Counted from the first letter of the stretch, positions 8,900-17,521 are shown. The stretch is 64,000 nucleotides of DNA from Pedobacter sp. BS3 (GCF_008274585.1 NZ_VTRT01000010.1:20094-84093); one strand, 5' to 3'. The notes: generated by a model not told the origin, from the sequence alone. Numbers and translations are program-made.

Positions 8900-9181
8900 A
8901 TGAAAACATCGTCATTACTAACCATAGCAGCTGGTGCTGCAGCGTTAGGCGCCGCCTGGTACTTCAATCGTAAAGAAACCATGCGTATGGGGCAAAAGCT
9001 TGCTGATGAAGCACGCGACATGGGTAAGCGTACCGCCCGTTATGCCCGCCGGTTAAAAAATAAATTGCTGCATCATATTACAGGGCCTAACGGCGAAGCG
9101 GTTTATACCGATATGTATGACCGCATGTTCTACGAAGATGAGGCCGGCAGAAGGATATATATGCAACCTGAATCTGTTTAA
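8900..9181 (+). CDS. Small membrane-anchored protein, YtxH-like, with shared C-terminal motif
   Basis: 93 residues from the ATG at 8900 (MKTSSLLTIAAGAAALGAAW). ATGs at 8873 and 8882 are possible alternatives. One N-terminal membrane segment is followed by a Lys/Arg-rich amphipathic region (YARRLKNKLLHH), as in YtxH-like general-stress proteins. The last 30 residues (GPNGEAVYTDMYDR, then EDEAGRRIYM) match the C-terminus of the next gene product at about half the positions. Function unknown. Probably an envelope protein, paired with its downstream neighbour 45 bases away. Confidence 0.7.
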   Translation: MKTSSLLTIAAGAAALGAAWYFNRKETMRMGQKLADEARDMGKRTARYARRLKNKLLHHITGPNGEAVYTDMYDRMFYEDEAGRRIYMQPESV

Positions 9182-9226
9182 ACTCAACTTGTGATTGCAT
9201 CTTACCATTAAAAAAACATAAGAACA

Positions 9227-9544
9227 ATGAAAGCGATATGGAAAATAGCTGCTATAGCTGTGTGTATGGCTGTAGCTACCGGAGCTTCGGCTCAGGATAA
9301 GAAAAAAGACACCGTTAAAATAGGCGAAGGAATTGACCGGGCCGCTAAAAAGGTTGGGCATAAAACGGCGGAGGTTGCCAGTAAGGGCGCCGCAAAGATT
9401 GTGGATAAAACGTATAAAGACAAGGTTGGTCCTCAGGGACAAACCATTTACATAGACAGTCACTCCAAATATTATTGGATTAATAAAAAAGGAGAGAAGG
9501 TGTATGTTACTAAAGCTCAACTGAAAGATGCGCCTAAAGAGTAA
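9227..9544 (+). CDS. Small exported protein, paralogue-like partner of the upstream gene
   Basis: 105 residues with a clear signal peptide (MKAIWKIAAIAVCMAVATGA, cleavage near SAQ). The mature part is Lys-rich and helical (VGHKTAEVASKGAAKIVDKT) and ends in GPQGQTIYIDSHSK and NKKGEKVYVTK. That ending parallels the C-terminus of the preceding protein: GPxG, a Y-x-D, an aromatic pair and a G-x-[RK]-[IV]-Y. It is predicted periplasmic. Function unknown. A bidirectional terminator follows. Confidence 0.72.
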   Translation: MKAIWKIAAIAVCMAVATGASAQDKKKDTVKIGEGIDRAAKKVGHKTAEVASKGAAKIVDKTYKDKVGPQGQTIYIDSHSKYYWINKKGEKVYVTKAQLKDAPKE

Positions 9545-9570
9545 ACATTAAATTACATATCTTATATAAA

Positions 9571-9605
9571 GAGAAAAAGCTACCTAAAACGGGTAGCTTT
9601 TTCTT
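9571..9605. terminator. Bidirectional terminator between convergent genes
   Basis: GAAAAAGCTACC pairs with GGTAGCTTTTTC around a 7-base loop. A-rich and T-rich flanks allow use from both sides. It serves the small exported protein gene and the helicase gene. Confidence 0.85.
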
Positions 9606-9629
9606 TATATAGAATTTGGGTAACCACTT

Positions 9630-11423
9630 TTACCACTTTTTTCTGCGGTCGCCGCCACGGTTACCTTCGTGCCGTTCATCGCGGCGCTTTCCTGAAAAAT
9701 CGCGAAAACCGCCAGTAGAGTTGCTGCGCCGTTCCCTGCGTTCGCGGAAAGAACCTCCGGTGCTGCGTTCCCTGCCACCACCACGGCTTTCGCCACGGTC
9801 GCCAGCCAGTTCGATACGTACATTTCGGCCCTGAAAGTCTACCGATTTAAAGCCTTGCTGAACCTGGTCGACTACATTATTCTCCACTTCAAAGAAGGTA
9901 TACACACCTTTCAGGTCTATTTTCCCAACGGCTTTTCCGCTAATGCGGGCGTTGCTGCAAATAAATCCGAGCATATCGCCACGGGTAAAATCATCTACAG
10001 AGCCCAGGTTAATGAACAGGCGGGTATAATTGCCCCGGGAAGAAGTACGGTCATACCGGTCGCCACGACCACGGTCGCTGCTGCGCTCTTCGTAAGCCGG
10101 AGCATTCAGGTCTGGCGCATCCTTATAATAATCCAGGAACCGGTTAAATTCCAACGATGCAAAGCGCTTGATCACATCTTCCTTGCTCAGGTCTTTAAAC
10201 TCGTCCATAATGCGGGGAATGTATTGCTCGATCTGATCTTCGTTAACCGTTACACTATGTACTTTGTGTATCAGGCCGAAAAGTTGTTTTTCGCACACAT
10301 CAAAGCCGGTAGGGATCTCGGCCTTGGTAAACTGTTTGCCGATCACACGCTCTATCTGGCGTATTTTGCCTAACTCCTTTGAGTTAATAATGGCAATAGA
10401 AACACCGGTTTTACCCGCACGTGCGGTTCGTCCGCTGCGGTGCGTATAGTTTTCTATCTCATCGGGCAGCGAATAGTTGATTACGTGGGTAACATCGTTT
10501 ACATCAATACCACGTGCGGCAACATCGGTAGCAATTAACAGTTGCAGGCTTCTGTCGCGGTAACGCTTCATTACCTTGTCACGCTGCTGCTGCGATAAAT
10601 CGCCATGCAAGGCATCAGCATTATAACCGTCTTTGATAAGCGCTTCGGCAATTTCTTGCGTTTCTATTTTGGTACGGCAAAATACGATACCAAAAATTTC
10701 GGGATTAAAATCAACGATCCGTTTAAACGCTGCATATTTATCGCGGGCACGCACCACATAATACTCATGGTCAATGTTGGCATTACCGGTATTTTTGGTG
10801 CCCATGGTCAGCTCATGCGGATCGGTCATGTATTTCTTGGCGATGCGACGAACTTCACTTGGCATGGTTGCCGAAAACAGCCATGTTTTTTTATCCTCCG
10901 GAGTGGTGGATAATATGCTGTCGATGTCTTCCTGGAAGCCCATATTGAGCATTTCGTCGGCTTCGTCGAGCACTACGTAACGTACTGCCGAAAAATCAAT
11001 AGCCTTGCGGTTGATAATGTCCAGCATACGGCCGGGGGTTGCAACTACAATCTGCACGCCGCGTTTAATCTGGCGAAGCTGATCTGAGATGCTGGCGCCC
11101 CCGTAAACGGCAACAATATGCACGTTACTGAGGTTTTTTGCGTAGTTTTTGATGTCGTTCGCGATTTGTAAGCACAATTCGCGGGTGGGGCACAAGACAA
11201 GTGCCTGGGGATGATTTTCTGAGAAATCAAGTAATTCTAACAAAGGAAGACCAAATGCTGCGGTTTTTCCTGTGCCGGTTTGAGCTAATCCGACAAAATC
11301 GTTGCTGCCTGAAAGTAATACCGGGATGGCTTGTTCCTGGATAGGCGTGGGATTCTCAAATCCCAGCTCGGTAATGGCATTAACAATATCATGACGGATA
11401 CCCAACGTACTAAATGGGTTCAT
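9630..11423 (-). CDS. DEAD-box ATP-dependent RNA helicase with RRM-like and RGG tail
   Basis: 597 residues from the ATG at 11423 (MNPFSTLGIRHDIVNAITEL). An upstream start at 11498 would read into a repeat and is rejected. Motifs in order: Q motif NPTPIQEQAIP, Walker A AQTGTGKT, PTREL, TPGR, VLDEADEM, FSATMP, RGIDV and HRSGRTARAGKTG. A DbpA-type RNA-binding domain follows (YTRLFINLGSVDDFTRGDML). The tail, about 65 residues long, is rich in Arg, Gly and Ser and probably disordered. It belongs to the DeaD/CshA/DbpA group that remodels rRNA and mRNA structure, especially in the cold. The 5' flank carries a GC hairpin repeat. Confidence 0.93.
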   Translation of the reverse strand: MNPFSTLGIRHDIVNAITELGFENPTPIQEQAIPVLLSGSNDFVGLAQTGTGKTAAFGLPLLELLDFSENHPQALVLCPTRELCLQIANDIKNYAKNLSNVHIVAVYGGASISDQLRQIKRGVQIVVATPGRMLDIINRKAIDFSAVRYVVLDEADEMLNMGFQEDIDSILSTTPEDKKTWLFSATMPSEVRRIAKKYMTDPHELTMGTKNTGNANIDHEYYVVRARDKYAAFKRIVDFNPEIFGIVFCRTKIETQEIAEALIKDGYNADALHGDLSQQQRDKVMKRYRDRSLQLLIATDVAARGIDVNDVTHVINYSLPDEIENYTHRSGRTARAGKTGVSIAIINSKELGKIRQIERVIGKQFTKAEIPTGFDVCEKQLFGLIHKVHSVTVNEDQIEQYIPRIMDEFKDLSKEDVIKRFASLEFNRFLDYYKDAPDLNAPAYEERSSDRGRGDRYDRTSSRGNYTRLFINLGSVDDFTRGDMLGFICSNARISGKAVGKIDLKGVYTFFEVENNVVDQVQQGFKSVDFQGRNVRIELAGDRGESRGGGRERSTGGSFRERRERRSNSTGGFRDFSGKRRDERHEGNRGGDRRKKW

Positions 11424-11490
11424 GATAACATATAATGCTTTCGCGTCATTGCGAAAGCGCCGCAAAGATACGCTTTTTTTGCTGATGTGA

Positions 11491-11650
11491 AAGCCCACCC
11501 CAACCCTCCCAAAGGGAGGGGTAGGACAATACTCTTTGTTTTGTCTCTTGCTTCTACAGTCTTATCTCTGGAATGTCACTGCTTAAACTATGAACCATAC
11601 AGGTATTGTTCACTATCAACTATCCATTGTCCACTATTAAAGTTACTTCT
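11491..11650 (+). repeat. Composite intergenic repeat: GC hairpin plus heptads
   Basis: A C-rich lead and the palindrome CCCTCCC-AAA-GGGAGGG are followed by a TTGTTTTGTCTCTTGCTTCT-like linker, TATGAACCATACAGGTATTG and short YTGTCMA heptads, ending in ATTAAAG. Relatives lie at 12893-13095, 34795-34985 and 56590-56880. Confidence 0.75.
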
Positions 11651-11654
11651 ACCT

Positions 11655-12764
11655 TTATCTACTCACAAAACGGGCGCTGCTGTGCAATCCCGGGCCGGTT
11701 AATGTAGCAATGTAGATATTTTTAGAAAGTAAAGCAGGAACAGTTAACGTATTGTACCCTTTTGTTAAAGCTACCGAAGCGTTTGCAATGGCATGACCGC
11801 TTATATCTGTAATTTGTACCGTGGCCGGCCCTTCTGTATGGGCATACACAAACAGGTTTACCTTTTGCTGTGATGCATCGGCATATACGTTGAGGTGTTC
11901 GTCGGTCAGGCCCATATCAGCATACGCATCGGCAAGAATTTTTTCATTCCCGTTTTGGTCTACCTGTTTTAAACGGTAATAGTTTAACCCATTTTGCGGA
12001 TTGAAATCGGTGAATGTGTATGTTGAATATTCTGTTGTTGTGCCTTTACCTGTTACCCTGGCAATGCTGCTGAAATTGCTGCCATCCTGCGAACGTAAGA
12101 TGTCAAAATAAGCATTATCCTGCTCGGATGCGGTTTGCCAGTTTAGCAGAGCGGTTGTGCCTTGTTTTTTAGCGGTGAAGGATGTTAGGGTGACGGGGAG
12201 GGTGGAAGTTACTCCATTAATGGTAATATTATTAATACGGAAGTTCCCACCTGAAGATGATGCATTGTATCCCCATATTCTAAATGTTATAGTACCACTA
12301 ATAGCTGTTGTTGGAAGATTAGTTAAGGTAAAAGTAGTTAAAGATGATGTGTTGTCGTTACTAAAATCTCCTGCCTCACTTGAAGTGGAAAAACCATTCT
12401 GGCTATATTGAACTTTTAAAGCTGTCGGCCCTGCATTTGTTCGTCCAGCATCAAAAGTAACGGAAGATAATAGCATCTGTTTTCCTGAATTGGTAGTTAT
12501 ACTAAATTCGCAATATTTGCTGGAACTGCTAAAAGTAGCACTTGTTGGCCATCCACTCGCATAAACAGATGATGGCGAGGATAAGTATGTGACATTGCCG
12601 GCACTGAAAATTAAACTACTATTTGTTACATCACCGGAAGATGTTGTAGCGGTAGTTGTTTCACTTGTGAAATTCCATTGACCTAATATGTCTGCTTTGG
12701 ATACTGAAGCAGATAATACTTCCATAAGAAATAAAGATAATGCGAATAGTAAAGCTTTTTTCAT
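11655..12764 (-). CDS. Secreted T9SS type A sorting-domain protein
   Basis: 369 residues. A signal peptide (MKKALLFALSLFLMEVLSAS) precedes a Ser/Thr-rich beta-sandwich (about 25-190) containing GQWNFTSETTTA and FRIWGYNASSSGGNFRINNI, typical of secreted Bacteroidota adhesin or carbohydrate-binding-like domains. A fibronectin-like linker (LPVTLTSFTAKKQGTTALLN) and a C-terminal sorting domain (VQITDISGHAIANASVAL, then GYNTLTVPAL) follow. The domain order predicts export by Sec, then transport across the outer membrane by the type IX system and surface attachment or release. No catalytic motif is visible. The giant protein at 42241-47772 has the same linker-plus-sorting arrangement. Confidence 0.88.
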   Translation of the reverse strand: MKKALLFALSLFLMEVLSASVSKADILGQWNFTSETTTATTSSGDVTNSSLIFSAGNVTYLSSPSSVYASGWPTSATFSSSSKYCEFSITTNSGKQMLLSSVTFDAGRTNAGPTALKVQYSQNGFSTSSEAGDFSNDNTSSLTTFTLTNLPTTAISGTITFRIWGYNASSSGGNFRINNITINGVTSTLPVTLTSFTAKKQGTTALLNWQTASEQDNAYFDILRSQDGSNFSSIARVTGKGTTTEYSTYTFTDFNPQNGLNYYRLKQVDQNGNEKILADAYADMGLTDEHLNVYADASQQKVNLFVYAHTEGPATVQITDISGHAIANASVALTKGYNTLTVPALLSKNIYIATLTGPGLHSSARFVSR

Positions 12765-12892
12765 AACGTTTTGATTTGATTGAAGTTAAAAGTAATGAAA
12801 CGTATTGATAAATAGCAATATTACTGTCTGGCTGTTGAAAAAAAGTGGTTCATGTTAGTTTTTTGCTGTTAGGGGAGTTTGGTATTGAGTAT

Positions 12893-13095
12893 TGAAGCCC
12901 ACCCCGACCCTCCCTAAGGGAGGGAGTTTGGTAGTGCTCCTTGTCTTGTTTCTTCTGTTATAGTTTTTGGCTTTTAGCCTTTTGCTTTTGGCTCTCTTTC
13001 AACTCATGAACCATACAGATATTGTCCATTGTCAACTGCCCATTATCAACTCTCACTTGTCCACTGTCCATTGTCCACTGTCAATTATTAAAGAT
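12893..13095 (+). repeat. Composite intergenic repeat, full-length copy
   Basis: Order: C-rich lead with hairpin CCCTCCC-TAA-GGGAGGG, a linker ending in GTTTCTTCTGTTATAG, CTTTTGG-type heptads, CTCTTTCAACTCATGAACCA, then YTGTCMA heptads. The copy at 34795-34985 is almost the same sequence in inverted orientation. The copy at 56590-56860 is in the same orientation. Confidence 0.85.
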
Positions 13096-13206
13096 TGTTT
13101 CCGGTCTTTTCTGACTTTCCCGACTTACGGACTACAAGCTATGAACTATAAGCCATTTTTAACATTTATTAACATTTCAACCCCTTCCGGATTTTAGTTG
13201 CATTTA

Positions 13207-13214
13207 TAAATTTG
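13207..13214 (+). promoter_or_regulatory. Bacteroidota -7 box (TAAATTTG) of the NEW3-ABC operon
   Basis: TAAATTTG fits TAnnTTTG. If used, it gives a 5' leader of about 130 bases before the ATG at 13350. A -33 element at standard spacing is not obvious. Confidence 0.5.
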
Positions 13215-13227
13215 CGGTGTTCAAAAC

Positions 13228-13289
13228 CATTACCGGAAAATTTAGAGGGGGGAAACGTACAGCAGTGATGAGTATCATTCGCGGTAATG
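13228..13289 (+). ncRNA. Possible structured 5' leader of the NEW3-ABC operon
   Basis: CATTACCG at the start and CGGTAATG at the end form a perfect 8-bp closing stem. Inside are a G-rich stretch (GAGGGGGGAAACG) and a small TGAT/ATCA hairpin. The element sits between the putative promoter and the start codon. No known riboswitch class was recognised. Confidence 0.35.
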
Positions 13290-13349
13290 TTTGTTAGGGT
13301 ACCAGGAGCCATTTTAAGAATCTATAATTTATCTTAAATAGTTTTTTCA

Positions 13350-14507
13350 ATGTCTATACGTACAAAACGCATCATGCAATGTATGGCTTTGCTGTTGATA
13401 ACAGGGGCCATCGCAGTATTTTCTGCACAATCAGTCCGGGCTCAGGGACTTACCCTGTACACGCCGTACACTAAAATCTCGGTTCCGCCGGGCGAGTCGC
13501 TTGATTTTTCAATTGACGTCATTAACAACTCAAAAGCCGTTAAGCGGGCCGATATAGCCATTACAGGCTTGCCTAAAGGCTGGACGTACACCCTAAAATC
13601 CGGGGGCTGGACGGTAGAGCAGGTTTCGGTGCTGCCTAACGACAGGAAAAACCTGGCCTTGCAGGTGCAGGTTCCGTTTAAGGTGAATAAAGGCGCTTAC
13701 CGCTTCTATGTTACAGCCCGGGGTATGGGCACATTGCCGCTAACGGTCATCATCTCCCGGCAGGGAACCTATCAAACTGATCTGACCACTACTCAGGCCA
13801 ATATGGAGGGCGCAGCAAGCTCCACGTTTACTTTCAATGCCACATTACAAAACCGTACCGCCGGCAACCAGGTGTATGCGTTAAGTGCGCTGGCCCCCGA
13901 AGGCTGGAATATTGCCTTTAAGGCTAATTACAAGCAGGTATCATCTGTTAATATAGAAGCCAATAAAACCCAGGAGCTAACGATTGAAATTAAGCCGTCA
14001 GACCAGACAAAGGCCGGTACGTACAAAATTCCGGTACTGGCAAGCAGCGGCGGCACTTCGGCCCGGCTTGAGCTGGAAGTAACGGTTACCGGTTCTTACA
14101 GCATGGAGCTTACCACACCAAGCGGTTTACTAAGCACCGACGTCACTGCCGGCGATCATAAGCGGATAGAGCTCCAGGTGAAAAATACCGGCTCTGCCGA
14201 TTTGAAGAATGTTGAATTAAAAGCTACCACTCCTGCAAACTGGGATGTGCAATTTGAGCCTGCAAAGGTCGAATCGATATCCGCCGGGCAATCGGCACAG
14301 GTATTTGCAACTATCAAAGCCGACAGGAAGGCTATTGCCGGCGATTATGTAACTGAAATGACCGCCTCCACACCCGAAACCTCGTCAAAGATTTCTGTAA
14401 GGGTCACTGTGGAAACCTCGCTGATATGGGGCTGGCTGGGCATTTTGATCGTTCTGATAGCGGCAGGAAGCGTTTATTATTTGTTCAGAAGATACGGAAG
14501 GAGGTAG
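13350..14507 (+). CDS. NEW3-domain membrane-anchored protein of an ABC export operon
   Basis: 385 residues. After an N-terminal signal peptide (ending near VRAQG) come repeated Ig-like domains of the NEW3 (COG1470) type: LYTPYTKISVPPGESLDFSI, GLPKGWTYTL, APEGWNIAFK and TPANWDVQFE. A C-terminal membrane helix (IWGWLGILIVLIAAGSVYYL) and a basic tail follow. The bulk is therefore periplasmic. It is the first gene of a tight operon with an ABC ATPase and an ABC-2 permease, so it probably acts as the exporter's extracytoplasmic accessory subunit. The substrate is unknown. The end of this gene carries the GGAGG ribosome site for the next. Confidence 0.87.
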   Translation: MSIRTKRIMQCMALLLITGAIAVFSAQSVRAQGLTLYTPYTKISVPPGESLDFSIDVINNSKAVKRADIAITGLPKGWTYTLKSGGWTVEQVSVLPNDRKNLALQVQVPFKVNKGAYRFYVTARGMGTLPLTVIISRQGTYQTDLTTTQANMEGAASSTFTFNATLQNRTAGNQVYALSALAPEGWNIAFKANYKQVSSVNIEANKTQELTIEIKPSDQTKAGTYKIPVLASSGGTSARLELEVTVTGSYSMELTTPSGLLSTDVTAGDHKRIELQVKNTGSADLKNVELKATTPANWDVQFEPAKVESISAGQSAQVFATIKADRKAIAGDYVTEMTASTPETSSKISVRVTVETSLIWGWLGILIVLIAAGSVYYLFRRYGRR

Positions 14508-14510
14508 GCC

Positions 14511-15479
14511 GTGGGCGAATCTGTTATTGAGCTGGTAGGCCTTACGAAACAATATGATTCACTAACGGCTGTAAACCATCTTAACCTGAATATCCGTAAA
14601 GGCGAAGTGTTTGGCCTTCTTGGCCCCAATGGTGCCGGAAAATCCACTACCATTTTAATGATGCTTGGCTTAACAGAACCTACTTCAGGGACGGTAAGGG
14701 TATGCGGTATTGACCCGCTGAAGCATCCGCTTGAGGTGAAACGGAAAGTGGGTTATATGCCGGATGATATCGGGTTTTACGAAAATTATTCAGGGTTGGA
14801 TAACCTGCTGTACACTGCCGGTTTGAACCGGATACCCGTACGCGAAGCCGAGGAAAGAGCCATGCAGTTGCTTGAGCGTGTCGGCTTACGCGATGTGGCA
14901 CATAAGAAGGCCGGAAAGTACTCCCGCGGTATGCGGCAACGGCTGGGGCTGGCGGATGTGCTGATCAAAGATCCGGAAATTATTATACTGGATGAGCCAA
15001 CTTTGGGTATTGACCCGCAGGGGATACGTGAATTCCTGGAGCTGATCATTCAGCTGAGCAGTAAAGAAGGAATTACGGTATTGTTATCATCGCACCATCT
15101 GCACCACGTGCAGCAGGTATGCGATCGTGTAGGCATCTTTGTAGAAGGTAAGCTGCTTGCCGAAGGTGATGTTTCCAGCCTGTCGGCACAATTGTTTCCC
15201 GGCGAACCTTATGTCATTGAGGCGGGTGCTGTGCCGGGTTCCGGCACGACAGGCAATTGGCAGGCCGCTCTGGCAGATGCCTTGCAGCAACTGGATGGTG
15301 TAAGTTCTGTGCGTTACGAAGAGGATAAATTCAGGATCAGCTGTACGCATGATCTGAGTGCGGCTATATCCCGCTTTATTGTTGAAAAAGGTTATGACCT
15401 GGTTCACCTGAACCGCAAGACGTATGCGCTGGATGATATTTACCAGCGTTATTTTGAAGGAGGCAAAGCTCATGCATAA
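14511..15479 (+). CDS. ABC transporter ATP-binding protein (ABC-2 exporter type)
   Basis: 322 residues starting with GTG at 14511, chosen because a GGAGG lies just upstream within the previous gene's last codons and only three bases separate the genes. Walker A GPNGAGKST, signature YSRGMRQRL, Walker B IIILDEPTLGID and the H-loop SSHHLHHV are all intact. The C-terminal 100 residues form the regulatory extension common in DrrA/NatA-like ATPases. It energises the permease encoded next, with which it overlaps by eight bases. Confidence 0.94.
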   Translation: MGESVIELVGLTKQYDSLTAVNHLNLNIRKGEVFGLLGPNGAGKSTTILMMLGLTEPTSGTVRVCGIDPLKHPLEVKRKVGYMPDDIGFYENYSGLDNLLYTAGLNRIPVREAEERAMQLLERVGLRDVAHKKAGKYSRGMRQRLGLADVLIKDPEIIILDEPTLGIDPQGIREFLELIIQLSSKEGITVLLSSHHLHHVQQVCDRVGIFVEGKLLAEGDVSSLSAQLFPGEPYVIEAGAVPGSGTTGNWQAALADALQQLDGVSSVRYEEDKFRISCTHDLSAAISRFIVEKGYDLVHLNRKTYALDDIYQRYFEGGKAHA

Positions 15480-16506
15480 ATTAACACAGTATATCAGCGC
15501 CTGGGATAGCATGGTGCAGCATATTAAGGATCGTTTGTTTCCTGGTAGTGTCAATGCTGTTCCATCCGCATTCCGGGTAATGGTAAGAAAAGAAGTCGCC
15601 GACCAGGTGCGCAGCTGGCGCTTCCTGGTATTGCTGTTCCTGATATTGCTAACCTGCTTTGGTTCATTATATACATCCATTACTAATTTACCGGAAGCAT
15701 TAAAGCAGAACGATGCTGAAAAGGGGTTTCTTTTTCTGAAGCTGTTTACCGTATCCGACGGTACATTACCGCCCTTCCATGTATTTATCGGGTTTTTGGG
15801 CCCTCTGTTAGGTATAGCCATGGGATTTGATGCGGTTAACTCCGAGCAAAACCGGGGCACATTAAGCCGTATCATATCGCAGCCCATACACCGCGATTAC
15901 CTGATCAATGCCAAGTTTGTTTCGGCATTGATTGTGATCAGCGTGCTGTTCTTTTCGCTGGGCTTTATGGTAATGGGACTGGGATTATTCATTATCGGTA
16001 TCCCGCCATCAGCTTCAGAATTTTTAAGAATAATATGCTTTCTGTGCCTTAGTATATGCTACGTTGCATTCTGGCTTAATTTGTCTATCTTATTTTCCAT
16101 CCGCTTTAAGCAGGCGGCAACATCAGCGCTTACTGCCATAGCCGTCTGGCTGTTCTTTACCATCTTTTACCAGATCATTATCAAGATGGTGGCCAGGGTA
16201 ATGTTGCCCGATCCGGCTGCATCGCCCGAAGAAATTATGGGGTATCAGTCGTTCTTCATGAACCTGATGCGCCTGGTTCCGAGCCAGTTGTTTAGCGATG
16301 CTACCGTTACCTTGTTAATGCCATCGGTACGCAGCTTGGGGCCATTAACTATGGAACAGGTTTATGGCGCTATTCCAAGCCCGTTGCCGTTAGGGCAAAG
16401 TTTGCTTCTTGTGTGGCCTCAGCTTACCGGGCTTATTGCCGCTACTATTGCCTGCTTTGCCGGATCGTATTACTTGTTTATGCGGAGGGAGATCAGGGCA
16501 AGGTAA
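15472..16506 (+). CDS. ABC-2 type transporter permease
   Basis: 344 residues from the ATG at 15472 (MHKLTQYISAWDSM), preceded by GAAGGAGG and overlapping the ATPase gene by eight bases. The longer start at 15424 is rejected. About six membrane segments: FLVLLFLILLTCFGSLYTSI first, then a periplasmic loop, then the block FIGFLGPLLGIAMGFDAVNS-EQ-RGTLS, which is characteristic of NosY/ABC-2 permeases. It forms the membrane channel of the exporter with the ATPase and NEW3 protein. A strong terminator ends the operon. Confidence 0.92.
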   Translation: MHKLTQYISAWDSMVQHIKDRLFPGSVNAVPSAFRVMVRKEVADQVRSWRFLVLLFLILLTCFGSLYTSITNLPEALKQNDAEKGFLFLKLFTVSDGTLPPFHVFIGFLGPLLGIAMGFDAVNSEQNRGTLSRIISQPIHRDYLINAKFVSALIVISVLFFSLGFMVMGLGLFIIGIPPSASEFLRIICFLCLSICYVAFWLNLSILFSIRFKQAATSALTAIAVWLFFTIFYQIIIKMVARVMLPDPAASPEEIMGYQSFFMNLMRLVPSQLFSDATVTLLMPSVRSLGPLTMEQVYGAIPSPLPLGQSLLLVWPQLTGLIAATIACFAGSYYLFMRREIRAR

Positions 16507-16552
16507 GATAGGATTGGGATACTGTAAAATCTGAATCGGGGATATGAAATGA

Positions 16553-16590
16553 ACCATTGAGTTAGTGCTAAACTCAATGGTTTTATTTTT
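16553..16590 (+). terminator. Rho-independent terminator of the NEW3-ABC operon
   Basis: ACCATTGAGTT and AACTCAATGGT pair perfectly around a 7-base loop, followed by TTTATTTTT. Confidence 0.88.
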
Positions 16591-16670
16591 GTGTAAGGGC
16601 AAAAGTGGTAAGTATTGTGTTTCTTAGGTAAAGTTTAGTGGTAACGGTTCTTTAATATATCCCATGATTA

Positions 16671-16877
16671 TGTGTTTTTAAAATATTTATCAATTAAAAT
16701 GTTTGCTGGGGCTGTATTAATTACCATGAGTTGTCCGCTAAACAAAACAGCATTGAGCATTTTTGTGTAATGGTCAATTAGCTTTGTCTTTGCTGTAAAT
16801 GAAACATAGCCAGTGCTATTTTGCGTCTTTTCTCCACTACGTGAAGTTACAAAATTTATATCTCCCCCACAAAAAAG
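16671..16877 (-). pseudogene. Unidentified coding relic (about 69 open codons, no start)
   Basis: On the minus strand a frame runs from the stop at 16878-16880 to the stop at 16668-16670. Its composition is protein-like: DINFVTSRSGEKTQNSTGYV, later KTKLIDHYTKMLNAVLFSGQ and ANILIDKYFKNT. No ATG precedes the coherent part. It is followed at once by a tiny frame beginning MGYIKEP. It is AT-rich compared with its neighbours. I read it as the 3' end of a decayed, possibly acquired gene. Identity unknown. Confidence 0.45.
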
Positions 16878-16880
16878 TTA

Positions 16881-17071
16881 GAATCCATTATTCTGAAAAA
16901 GAATTGAACGCTGGTGAAAAAAATCGTTAAACTCATGCCAAAGTAAAATTCTTACAATCAGTATGATATATAACTCCTGAACTATTCCTTCCGGCCAGAA
17001 AAAGTTACTTTTGGTTATATTATGCATTACCCCAAAAGGTAGTAGCATGATTACTATTTAAACCGGCTTTT
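16881..17071. other. AT-rich spacer before the DGC gene
   Basis: About 190 bases with no gene and no recognisable repeat. It presumably contains the promoter of the DGC gene. Confidence 0.4.
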
Positions 17072-17446
17072 ATGGAAGATAGAGACAAACCCATTGTTTA
17101 TTCCTGCTCAGGATGTTCAAGCGCTGCCCAGTTGGCAAATTATGTTGCTGTTAAATTAGACCGTTCGGGCGAGGCAGAAATGTCGTGCATTGCCGGCGTT
17201 GGTGGAAATGTGAAGAACCTGGTGCGGGTAGCTACCTCAGGCAGAAAGATCATAGCCATAGATGGTTGTCCGTTGGCCTGTGTTAAAGCCAGTCTGGCCA
17301 TGCATGGCGTTACGGCCACAGTGCATGTGCAGCTTGCCGAGATGGGCGTTAAGAAAAAACAGCACGAAGATTTTGACCTGGATGAGGCCCGGGAGGTAAT
17401 GGAAAATATCAGAACAAAAGTTGCAGAACTAAAAGCCCGGGATTAG
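17072..17446 (+). CDS. Putative zinc-binding protein, DGC domain
   Basis: 124 residues matching the DGC family, named for a conserved Asp-Gly-Cys. Here the family Cys set is visible as YSCSGCSSAA near the start, MSCIAGVGG in the middle and DGCPLACVKASL after it. This gives four or more metal-binding Cys in the family layout. The tail is Lys/Glu-rich. The family's biochemical role is not settled. Similar proteins are often encoded beside redox or anaerobic-metabolism genes. Here the next same-strand gene is a ketosynthase 75 bases on, and a multihaem cytochrome gene converges on it. Confidence 0.85.
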   Translation: MEDRDKPIVYSCSGCSSAAQLANYVAVKLDRSGEAEMSCIAGVGGNVKNLVRVATSGRKIIAIDGCPLACVKASLAMHGVTATVHVQLAEMGVKKKQHEDFDLDEAREVMENIRTKVAELKARD

Positions 17447-17521
17447 AGTGTGGTCTTAACGGTTTTAGCGGGATGCTATGGCGTATAAAGTTTAACATCC
17501 CGGTAAATAATAACAGGTTAG

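Noticed and set aside
12967..13197. 76-codon frame
   Set aside because: It lies entirely within the composite repeat and consists of translated heptads.
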